From assembly GCA_900771035.1 (NCBI GenBank), contig CAAGML010000058.1, positions 1 to 12,259 on the forward strand: 12,259 bases of DNA, given 5' to 3'. This DNA comes from Bacteroidales bacterium (lineage in GTDB: Bacteria > Bacteroidota > Bacteroidia > Bacteroidales > Paludibacteraceae). Shown one piece after another: positions 1-5,942 of this stretch (position 1 is its first letter; each line of letters opens with the position of its first letter). Both the position numbers and the translations under genes were made by a program. The notes below the pieces were generated by a model, which saw only the letters and a list, made by a program, of their open reading frames with translations, had not been told where the DNA came from and searched no databases.

Positions 1-25
1 CGTCTACCAATTCCGCCATTTGGGC
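1..25 (-). tRNA. tRNA-Leu, 5' part only (cut by window edge)
   Basis: Read on the minus strand, the segment begins GCCCAAATGGCGG and continues AATTGGTAGACG. This is a 7-nt acceptor strand, T8, and a D-arm with the GGTAGACG pattern usual for bacterial leucine tRNAs. The anticodon arm, variable arm and T arm lie outside the window, so the isoacceptor is unknown and the Leu call rests on the 5' quarter alone. It follows tRNA-Gly after a 16-nt spacer and is probably cotranscribed with it. Confidence 0.75.
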
Positions 26-41
26 CCTGTTTAGACAAGTG

Positions 42-114
42 AGCGGAAAACGGGACTCGAACCCGCGACCCCAACCTTGGCAAGGTTGTGCTCTACCAAC
101 TGAGCTATTTCCGC
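42..114 (-). tRNA. tRNA-Gly(GCC)
   Basis: A complete 73-nt tRNA can be folded on the minus strand. The acceptor stem is GCGGAAA paired with TTTCCGC, and the discriminator base is T. The D-arm contains AGCTCAGTTGGTAGAGC. The anticodon stem CAACC/GGTTG encloses the loop TTGCCAA, so the anticodon is GCC (plus positions 79-81) and reads GGC and GGU glycine codons. The T-loop is GTTCGAGTC. The 3' CCA is not encoded, as is usual in Bacteroidota, so it would be added after transcription. It is the first gene of a short tRNA cluster that continues off the left edge. Confidence 0.97.
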
Positions 115-165
115 ATTAAAAACTGTATTTCAAAGTACCGGAGGATACCCCCTCATTTGCGACTG

Positions 166-196
166 CAAAGGTACGACATTTTTTTGGACTGACCAA
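166..196 (-). promoter_or_regulatory. Promoter of the tRNA-Gly/tRNA-Leu cluster
   Basis: On the minus strand a -33 box TTG (196-194) is followed after exactly 20 nt by TACCTTTG (173-166). This is a perfect match to the Bacteroidota consensus TAnnTTTG at its usual spacing. Transcription would start near 160, about 45 nt before the tRNA. An A/T-only tract lies just upstream of the -33 box. Confidence 0.85.
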
Positions 197-207
197 GGGT
201 TTTGCCA

Positions 208-224
208 TTTTTTTTCAAAAAAAA
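208..224 (-). promoter_or_regulatory. T8-C-A8 tract, possible UP-like element
   Basis: Eight T, one C and eight A form a short perfect inverted tract in the middle of the divergent tRNA/glnS promoter region. Relative to the tRNA promoter it covers roughly -45 to -62, where A/T-rich UP elements act in other bacteria. The sequence is visible. The role is inferred from position only. Confidence 0.35.
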
Positions 225-253
225 TTTCAGTGGATATTTTTTTGCGAAATAAC

Positions 254-284
254 TTGCTGATTTGAAATAATATTCGTATCTTTG
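254..284 (+). promoter_or_regulatory. Promoter of the glnS operon
   Basis: TTG at 254-256, a 20-nt spacer and TATCTTTG at 277-284 match the Bacteroidota sigma-A-type promoter exactly. The start of transcription is expected around 288-292, which gives glnS a leader of about 75-80 nt. It would drive glnS, the acyl-CoA synthetase-like gene and the aminotransferase up to the terminator at 4837. Confidence 0.85.
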
Positions 285-288
285 CAAA

Positions 289-342
289 ATGAAATCACCA
301 CTAAGTCCCACTTGGAGCGGTGATGATTGTACAAACGACTGA
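289..342 (+). CDS. Possible 17-codon leader ORF in the glnS 5' UTR
   Basis: An ATG at 289 opens a 17-codon frame ending in TGA at 340-342, with product MKSPLSPTWSGDDCTND. Its start codon sits at or next to the predicted transcription start, so it would be almost leaderless. It overlaps the leader hairpin at 294-324. There is no homology or codon-bias support, and a frame this short can arise by chance. It is listed because of its position between a clear promoter and glnS. Confidence 0.15.
   Translation: MKSPLSPTWSGDDCTND
294..324 (+). promoter_or_regulatory. Two-part stem-loop in the glnS leader
   Basis: ATCACC (294-299) pairs perfectly with GGTGAT (319-324). Inside it, AAGT (303-306) pairs with ACTT (310-313) around a CCC loop, leaving an asymmetric internal loop. 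The structure starts within a few bases of the predicted 5' end of the mRNA. It has no following U-run, so it is not an intrinsic terminator. It could stabilise the 5' end or be a control element. Confidence 0.4.
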
Positions 343-367
343 AAATATATACTAACACACTGACAAT

Positions 368-2002
368 ATGGCAACTGAGACATTGAACTTCATTGAACAG
401 ATAGTAAAGAAAGACCTGGAAGAAGGAGCGAACAACGGCAGGATACAGACGCGTTTTCCCCCAGAACCCAACGGATATTTGCACATCGGGCATGCAAAAG
501 CGATTTGCATGGACTTCGGAATAGCGAAAAAATACGGCGGGACGTGCAACCTCCGCTTTGACGACACAAACCCGGTGAAGGAGGATGTGGAGTACGTTGA
601 CTCGATTCAGGAGGACATAAAATGGTTAGGTTTCCAGTGGAACAATATATATTATGCGTCCGATTACTTCGAGAAACTGTATGAGCTGGCCAAACGCTTC
701 ATCCGCGAGGGTAAGGCTTACGTTGACGAGCAGAGCGCAGAGACGATAGCGCAGCAGAAGGGCACGCCGACAACCCCAGGCACAAACAGCCCGTTCCGTG
801 ACCGCCCTGTAGAGGAGAACCTTGACCTGTTCGAGCGTATGAACAAAGGCGAGTTCGAGGACGGCAGCATGGTGCTCCGTGCGAAAATCGACATGGCACA
901 CTCGAACATGCACTTCCGTGACCCTATAATGTACCGCATAATCACCTCGCACCCTCACCACAAGACAGGAACGAAATGGAAAGTCTATCCAATGTATGAC
1001 TTCGCTCACGGGCAGAGTGATTATTTCGAGGGCGTGACACACTCGCTGTGCACACTTGAGTTCGAGGTTCACCGCCCATTGTACGACTATTTCCTTGACC
1101 AGTTCGCAGGTGCGGACTACCGTCCTAAACAGAGGGAGTTCAACCGTTTGAACATCACTTATACCGTGATGAGCAAACGCAAAATGCTGGCGTTGGTGAA
1201 AGAGGGGCTGGTGCGTGGCTGGGACGACCCGCGGATGCCGACAATCTGTGGACTCAGGCGAAGAGGCTACACACCTGAGAGCATCCGGAACTTCATCGAC
1301 AAAATCGGTTATACCAAATACGAGGCACTCAACGACGTGTCGTTGCTTGAGGCTGCCGCACGCGAGGACCTCAAGCCAAAGGCAGCACGTGTCTGCGCAA
1401 TCATGGACCCAATCAAACTTGTGATTGACAACTACGAAGGCAACGGCGAGATGGTGACAATTGAGAATAATCCCGACACGCCTGAGACTGGCAGTCGTGA
1501 GGTGAGGTTCGGCCGTGAGATATGGATTGAGCGTGGCGATTTCCGCAAGGAGGCTGACAAGGATTTCTACCGTCTGTCGCCCGGCGGACGTGAGGTCAGA
1601 CTGAAGGGGGCATACATTATACAAGCAACGGGCATTGACGAGAACGGCGTTGTGCACGCAACCTACGATCCTGACAGCAAGTCGGGTACCGAGGGGGGCA
1701 ACCGTAAGGTGAAGAGCACGATAAACTGGGTGGAGTGCGGAAGCGCGGTTGATGCCGAGGTTAGGATATACGACCGTCTGTTCACCGAGGAGAACCCTGC
1801 CGCATACGAGGGGAATTTCCGCGAGATACTTAACCCTCAGTCCGAGACTGTCATAAACGGTGCGAAAGTGGAGGCTTGTCTGGGCAACGCAAAGGCCGGC
1901 GACAAGTTCCAGTTCCTCAAGGTGGGATACTTCAACACGGATTACGACACAACGGAAGGTCGTCCGGTGTTCAACCTGACCGTGACGTTGAAAGGAAAGT
2001 GA
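368..2002 (+). CDS. glnS: Glutaminyl-tRNA synthetase (GlnRS)
   Basis: This 544-aa cytoplasmic class I aminoacyl-tRNA synthetase joins glutamine to tRNA-Gln using ATP. The Rossmann catalytic domain opens with RFPPEPNGYLHIGHAK (HIGH at residues 39-42), followed by NLRFDDTNPVKED. The second signature is VMSKRK (MSKRK at 268-272), a KMSKS variant typical of GlnRS. The C-terminal third fits the beta-barrel anticodon-binding region. Length is close to the 554 aa of the E. coli enzyme, so the gene looks complete. The ATG at 368 is the start that leaves the usual short N-terminal helix before RFPPEPNG. It is the first gene of a tight operon, with 10 nt to the next gene, and has a promoter at 254-284. 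A direct GlnRS suggests that this organism need not rely on the Glu-tRNA-Gln amidotransferase route. Confidence 0.97.
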   Translation: MATETLNFIEQIVKKDLEEGANNGRIQTRFPPEPNGYLHIGHAKAICMDFGIAKKYGGTCNLRFDDTNPVKEDVEYVDSIQEDIKWLGFQWNNIYYASDYFEKLYELAKRFIREGKAYVDEQSAETIAQQKGTPTTPGTNSPFRDRPVEENLDLFERMNKGEFEDGSMVLRAKIDMAHSNMHFRDPIMYRIITSHPHHKTGTKWKVYPMYDFAHGQSDYFEGVTHSLCTLEFEVHRPLYDYFLDQFAGADYRPKQREFNRLNITYTVMSKRKMLALVKEGLVRGWDDPRMPTICGLRRRGYTPESIRNFIDKIGYTKYEALNDVSLLEAAAREDLKPKAARVCAIMDPIKLVIDNYEGNGEMVTIENNPDTPETGSREVRFGREIWIERGDFRKEADKDFYRLSPGGREVRLKGAYIIQATGIDENGVVHATYDPDSKSGTEGGNRKVKSTINWVECGSAVDAEVRIYDRLFTEENPAAYEGNFREILNPQSETVINGAKVEACLGNAKAGDKFQFLKVGYFNTDYDTTEGRPVFNLTVTLKGK

Positions 2003-2012
2003 TATACAATAA

Positions 2013-3611
2013 ATGAGAAACATTAATTTGGAACACTATTTATTAACCATAGAGAAGTCTGTCCGTACGAATTGGGAACACCCTGCGCTGAGTGACTATC
2101 AGGAGGATACCCGTTACACGTACGGAGAGATGGCGATGGAGGTTGAGCGTGTCAAAGAGTGGATGAGCCGTATGGGCATACGGAAAGGCGACAAAATAGC
2201 CATCTGCGCCAAAAGTTGCGCCCATTGGGGAATCTCTTTTCTTAGCATCGTGACAAGCGGCTGTGTGGCTGTCAGCATATTGCCTGATTTCACCGAGGAG
2301 AACATCAACTATCTCGTCCGTCATTCAGAGGCGAAACTTCTCTTCGTCGGCGAAAGCGTGAACCGTAAGACTGCAGGAACGGATTTCGGCGGCACAATCG
2401 TGGTGAACTTGGAAAAATGGGAGGTCGTAAGGGGAACTGACGAGCAAATCAGCCAAAGCCAAAGCCAAGATATTGACTGGCACACGGGCCTGGAAATGGA
2501 CGACATAGCCCTAATAAACTATACATCAGGCACGACGGACAAGCCAAAGGGCGTAATGCTGTCGTCAAAGGCTCTGTCGTCGAATGTCACATACGGACTG
2601 AGGGGGCAACCAAACGGTCCCGGTGATCAGGTGCTCGGCATGTTGCCTTTGGCTCACATTTTCGGCATAATGTTCGATTTCCTGTACCAGATGGCAGGAG
2701 GCGCACACGTTGTGTATCTGAAGAAAGCACCTTCGCCAACGTTGATAATGAAGGCGTTCCGTGAGGTGCGACCATTCATGATACTTACCGTTCCGTTGCT
2801 GATTGAAAAAATCATCAACAGCAGGGTATTGCCAGTCTTCAACAAAGCTGCCATCAAGTCCCTATGGCTCATACCTTCGTTCAGAAGCATAATCCGACGC
2901 AAGATTTCCGGAAAACTGATGGAGGCTTTCGGCGGAAAACTGAGGGTTATGATTATAGGCGGCGCACCATTGAACAAAGAGGTCGAGAATTGTCTGTCGA
3001 AGCTGCGTTTCCCGTTCACGTGCGGTTATGGCATGACCGAATGCGCACCTCTGATATGCTACGCCAGCCCTGAGACACTGAACGCAGGCTCGGTGGGACG
3101 TGCCGTTGACGGCATAGAAATCAAGATAAACTCGGATGAACCAGAGAGGAAACCTGGCGAAATCCTTGTGCGTGGCGACAATGTCTTTGTGGGTTATTTT
3201 GCCAACGAAGATGCCACCAACAAAGCATTCGACAAGAACGGCTGGTTTCACACCGGCGACATGGGAATTATGGACCGGCAGGGCAACCTGACACTGAAGG
3301 GACGCTGCAAGAATATGATTCTCGGACCAAGTGGCCAGAATATATACCCTGAGGAGATTGAGGCGAAACTACTGACCATGCCACGGGTGCAGGAGACGAT
3401 TGTCATCGCCCGTGACAAGAAAATTATAGCCCTTGTCTATCCTGACAGCAAGGGTATTAGCAAGGACGAGTTGAGACTGGTGATGGGTGAGAACCTTGCG
3501 GCACTCAACGAGTCACTGCCTAAATACTCGCAGGTGGCAAAGATTGAACTGGTAGAGAAAGAGTTCGAGAAAACACCTAAGAACTCCATCAAGAGATTCC
3601 TTTATAAATAA
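2013..3611 (+). CDS. AMP-dependent acyl-CoA synthetase-like protein (ANL superfamily)
   Basis: This 532-aa adenylate-forming enzyme probably activates a carboxylic acid, likely a fatty acid, to an acyl-AMP and then a thioester. The core motifs appear in order: YTSGTTDKPKG phosphate-binding loop at 170-180, GGAPLN near 316-321, YGMTE at 339-343, WFHTGD at 411-416, and the hinge region GRCKNMI near 430-436. The A10 region near the C terminus reads TPKNSIKR (521-528). Where many relatives have TxxGKIxR or TPTxKIKR, the position of the catalytic lysine appears to hold Ser525, with Lys at 523 and 527. My impression is that this may be normal for the subfamily, but I could not check. No signal peptide or carrier domain is seen. 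It sits 10 nt after glnS and 11 nt before the aminotransferase, so it is cotranscribed. Substrate and CoA versus carrier-protein acceptor are unknown. Confidence 0.9.
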   Translation: MRNINLEHYLLTIEKSVRTNWEHPALSDYQEDTRYTYGEMAMEVERVKEWMSRMGIRKGDKIAICAKSCAHWGISFLSIVTSGCVAVSILPDFTEENINYLVRHSEAKLLFVGESVNRKTAGTDFGGTIVVNLEKWEVVRGTDEQISQSQSQDIDWHTGLEMDDIALINYTSGTTDKPKGVMLSSKALSSNVTYGLRGQPNGPGDQVLGMLPLAHIFGIMFDFLYQMAGGAHVVYLKKAPSPTLIMKAFREVRPFMILTVPLLIEKIINSRVLPVFNKAAIKSLWLIPSFRSIIRRKISGKLMEAFGGKLRVMIIGGAPLNKEVENCLSKLRFPFTCGYGMTECAPLICYASPETLNAGSVGRAVDGIEIKINSDEPERKPGEILVRGDNVFVGYFANEDATNKAFDKNGWFHTGDMGIMDRQGNLTLKGRCKNMILGPSGQNIYPEEIEAKLLTMPRVQETIVIARDKKIIALVYPDSKGISKDELRLVMGENLAALNESLPKYSQVAKIELVEKEFEKTPKNSIKRFLYK

Positions 3612-3622
3612 ATATAGTCATT

Positions 3623-4807
3623 ATGAATTATTCAAAGAACGTGGGCTGTTTCCGCCCATCACCAATCCGCTCGATGATGAAAGCGGTAGCAAATCCTAAT
3701 GTCATCTCGTTTGCCGGAGGTATGCCAGGCGAGGAACTCTTCCCTGTTGACGACCTCAAGGAGATGATTGCCGAAATGCCTCGCAAACAGATGGATACCG
3801 CTCTCCAGTATGGTGCGACAGACGGTCTTCCAGTATTCACGAAATTCCTTGCAGAGCGTATGCAGGAGCGTGGTTTTGATATGACAAAGAACCGCATCAT
3901 TGTCACTACCGGTTCAACTCAGGTTATGAACATCGTCTCTAAGTTGTTCCTGGACAACGGTGACACAATGTTGACCGAAGATCCTGTATTCTGCGGCTCG
4001 GCAGGTGCTTTCTGCTCTTACGGAGCTAACATCGTGGGCGTTAAATTGGACGACGAGGGTATCATAATCTCTGAACTTGAGAAGGCTCTTGAGAAGAACC
4101 CTAAGTTCATCTACACAACCCCTACATTCCACAACCCTGCGGGTCTTGCAATGTCCCGTCAGCGTCGTGAACAGTTCCTTGAGGTTATGGCTAAGCACCC
4201 AGATGTTGTTATCCTTGAGGATGACGCATACGGTCAACTCTATTATGACGAGGAGGTTAAGAACGACATCCAGCCAATGAAGACCTACGCAAAGAACGAG
4301 AACCAGATTATCTACTGCTCTTCGTTCTCTAAGATTTTCAGCCCTGGTATGCGTATTGGTTGGATGGTTATCCCTAACGAGATGTATGAGTATGCCGAAA
4401 TCGCAAAGCAGTCAATGGATGCCTGCACCCCTTGCCTGTCGCAGATGTTGGCTTACGAGTTCTGGAAGTCAGGACGTATGGACCGCTACATCGCCATGCT
4501 CCGTGCCGAGTATAAGAAACGCCGTGACGCAATGGTTGACTGCATCAACAAATATTGCCCTAAAGGCACTACTTTCGTTACCCCACGTGGCGGTTTCTTC
4601 CTGTGGGCTAAGTTGCCAGACGCTATCGACATTGACAAATTGTTCGACATCTGCTCGCAGAAGGGCGTTGTTTTCGTGAAAGGTATCGCCTTCAGCGCAA
4701 ACTACGAGAACAACCAGCATGTGCGTCTCTCGTTCTCGAACACCAATCCTGAGACCATCGAGCGTGGCATCAAGATTATGGGCGAGGAGATGAACAAGAT
4801 GATGTGA
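3623..4807 (+). CDS. PLP-dependent class I/II aminotransferase (2-aminoadipate/MocR-domain type)
   Basis: This 394-aa fold-type I PLP enzyme resembles the LysN/MocR-like aminotransferase group. It probably moves an amino group between an aromatic, branched or aminoadipate-type amino acid and 2-oxoglutarate. The substrate cannot be told from sequence alone. Visible sites are the N-terminal SFAGGMPGEELFP substrate loop, GSTQ at 97-100, TPTFHNPAG with Asn171, LEDDAYG with Asp201 and Tyr203, SSFSK with the PLP-binding Lys237, GMRIGW, and HVRLSFSN with Arg368 for the substrate carboxylate. No N-terminal GntR-type DNA-binding domain is present, so it is an enzyme and not a MocR regulator. It is the last gene of the glnS operon and ends 29 nt before an intrinsic terminator. 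GGT, CGT and GTT codons are much more frequent than in the two genes upstream, which suggests strong expression. Confidence 0.93.
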   Translation: MNYSKNVGCFRPSPIRSMMKAVANPNVISFAGGMPGEELFPVDDLKEMIAEMPRKQMDTALQYGATDGLPVFTKFLAERMQERGFDMTKNRIIVTTGSTQVMNIVSKLFLDNGDTMLTEDPVFCGSAGAFCSYGANIVGVKLDDEGIIISELEKALEKNPKFIYTTPTFHNPAGLAMSRQRREQFLEVMAKHPDVVILEDDAYGQLYYDEEVKNDIQPMKTYAKNENQIIYCSSFSKIFSPGMRIGWMVIPNEMYEYAEIAKQSMDACTPCLSQMLAYEFWKSGRMDRYIAMLRAEYKKRRDAMVDCINKYCPKGTTFVTPRGGFFLWAKLPDAIDIDKLFDICSQKGVVFVKGIAFSANYENNQHVRLSFSNTNPETIERGIKIMGEEMNKMM

Positions 4808-4836
4808 TTTTGTCGTACCACACATTATATTATAAT

Positions 4837-4864
4837 GGGCTATCCTTAATTGGGTAGCCCTTTT
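4837..4864 (+). terminator. Intrinsic terminator of the glnS operon
   Basis: GGGCTATCC (4837-4845) pairs with GGGTAGCCC (4852-4860) in a 9-bp stem with one G-U pair and a 6-nt loop, followed by TTTTGT. It sits between the aminotransferase stop and the lipoprotein start, only 18 nt before the latter. Confidence 0.9.
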
Positions 4865-4878
4865 GTCAAAAAAAACAG

Positions 4879-5781
4879 ATGAACAGATTTATAAACATAG
4901 TGGCGATTGTGCTGCTGACGGCATGTACATCGCTGAAAAGTGCAGACAATGATGAGATTGAGTGGTCGCTTGAACCACAGGATATTAATGACCAATACGC
5001 CGATGTGCTTTGGTTTTCGGGGACAGTGGTCAACGAGGAGTTTGATGAGAAAGACGAGGAGCTGTACATAATCACGTTGACAGACGAACAGAAACCGCTG
5101 CTGAAAAAAGATGCCCTTTTTGCGCGCAAGACACTTTTTCCTGACTCTGTCAATATGTTTTCGCCGTTTTACCATCAGTTCACTATGAACTCAATAACAT
5201 TGGGGGAGGAGAGGTTTGACTCATTGCTCAATGTCGTCGAAGATGAGGCTTACGCCATATTCCACAACTATATGGAAAATGTCAACAACGGCCGTCCTTT
5301 TGTGCTGGCAGGTATGAGCCAGGGGGCTATGATGGTTCGTGGAATACTGGAGAGGATGACTGACGAGGAGTACTCTGAAATGGTGTGTGCGTATATGATT
5401 GGTTACGGTCTGTCGGACAAAGATTTGCAATGCAAGTACATCAAACCGGCGCAAAGTGCCGGCGACAAGGGTGTCACCATCTCGTTCAACTCCGTAGCGT
5501 CGCACGAAGGCATCTGGCCTTTGGTGCACAACAATGCGGCTGTATGTATGAATCCCGTTACGTGGACGAACGATACGACATGCGGAATATTGGTTTCAAA
5601 AAATGACACACTGACCGTCCAGCGTGACACCACATACAATGTTCTCATACTGAAAGGCGAAAGCTCACCTGCCTTAATGCCGTTGAAAACCCCATGGGCA
5701 AAGGACAACAGACATCTGTCTGACTATTTCGTTTATGCGGACTTTATCAGACAAAATGTGTTATACAGGGTCTATAAATAA
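4879..5781 (+). CDS. Lipoprotein with a DUF3089-like alpha/beta-hydrolase domain
   Basis: This 300-aa exported protein starts with a lipoprotein signal, MNRFINIVAIVLLTAC, with the lipobox Cys at residue 16. It is probably anchored in an envelope membrane facing the periplasm or the cell surface. The hydrolase fold is suggested by ADVLWFSGTV near 41-50, the nucleophile elbow GMSQG (Ser147) after a hydrophobic strand, and NRHLSDYFVYADF near the C terminus, where DUF3089 proteins have a conserved His-x-x-Asp-Tyr segment (here His279). Family assignment is from memory of these motifs and was not checked by search. The substrate, probably an ester or peptide, is unknown. No Bacteroidota promoter was found in the 71-nt gap upstream, and the gap holds a terminator, so expression may depend on readthrough. 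The stop codon is 4 nt from the first tandem palindrome. Confidence 0.7.
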   Translation: MNRFINIVAIVLLTACTSLKSADNDEIEWSLEPQDINDQYADVLWFSGTVVNEEFDEKDEELYIITLTDEQKPLLKKDALFARKTLFPDSVNMFSPFYHQFTMNSITLGEERFDSLLNVVEDEAYAIFHNYMENVNNGRPFVLAGMSQGAMMVRGILERMTDEEYSEMVCAYMIGYGLSDKDLQCKYIKPAQSAGDKGVTISFNSVASHEGIWPLVHNNAAVCMNPVTWTNDTTCGILVSKNDTLTVQRDTTYNVLILKGESSPALMPLKTPWAKDNRHLSDYFVYADFIRQNVLYRVYK

Positions 5782-5785
5782 ATAT

Positions 5786-5835
5786 AGGAATTTACCCAAA
5801 AGTACCATCTGAAACCCACTTTTGGGTAAAATCCT
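5786..5835. repeat. Tandem palindrome, copy 1
   Basis: The left arm AGGAATTTACCCAAAAGTA and the right arm CACTTTTGGGTAAAATCCT are inverted copies with two mismatches, around a 12-nt centre. It starts 4 nt after the stop of the lipoprotein gene. Its outer 19 and 17 bases are identical to copy 2, while 5 of the 14 bases between them differ. No T-run follows the stem, so it is not a standard terminator. Confidence 0.9.
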
Positions 5836-5837
5836 AA

Positions 5838-5887
5838 AGGAATTTACCCAAAAGTACTATTTTAACCCTACTTTTGGGTAAAATCCT
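5838..5887. repeat. Tandem palindrome, copy 2
   Basis: This is the second 50-bp palindrome, separated from copy 1 by AA, giving a 52-bp period. The arms AGGAATTTACCCAAAAGTA and TACTTTTGGGTAAAATCCT mismatch at one base pair only. Its last base is the first T of the TTTG -33 box of the ATPase promoter. That position fits an operator or activator site for the downstream gene, or a barrier to upstream transcription. Confidence 0.9.
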
Positions 5888-5918
5888 TTGGCAGTTTCAA
5901 AAAATAGTTGTACCTTTG
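5887..5918 (+). promoter_or_regulatory. Promoter of the DUF234-type ATPase gene
   Basis: TTTG (5887-5890), a 20-nt spacer and TACCTTTG (5911-5918) are a perfect Bacteroidota promoter. The start site is expected near 5922, about 20 nt before the ATG at 5943. The -33 box abuts the second tandem palindrome. Confidence 0.85.
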
Positions 5919-5942
5919 CACCCGAAATAAAAAGCGATTACA

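Noticed and set aside
289..367. glnS leader considered as a T-box riboswitch
   Set aside because: It is too short, has no T-box sequence or terminator, and T-boxes are mainly a Firmicutes feature.
626..2023. 465-codon open frame antisense to glnS
   Set aside because: It mirrors the codon pattern of glnS, has no recognisable domain, and runs inside a gene with complete GlnRS motifs. A shadow frame.
2654..3251. Minus-strand frames of 121 and 129 codons within the acyl-CoA synthetase-like gene
   Set aside because: They overlap conserved ANL motifs on the other strand and have no supporting start region or homology.
3623..4807. Aminotransferase considered as a MocR-type transcription regulator
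   Set aside because: The protein starts directly with the aminotransferase fold; there is no N-terminal GntR helix-turn-helix domain.
5786..5887. Tandem repeats considered as a CRISPR array
   Set aside because: Only two units 2 nt apart, each a palindrome with an imperfect centre; no spacers and no cas genes nearby.
5786..5887. Tandem palindromes considered as intrinsic terminators of the lipoprotein gene
   Set aside because: Stems are A/T-rich at the base and are followed by CCT instead of a T-run. A termination role is not excluded but is not supported.
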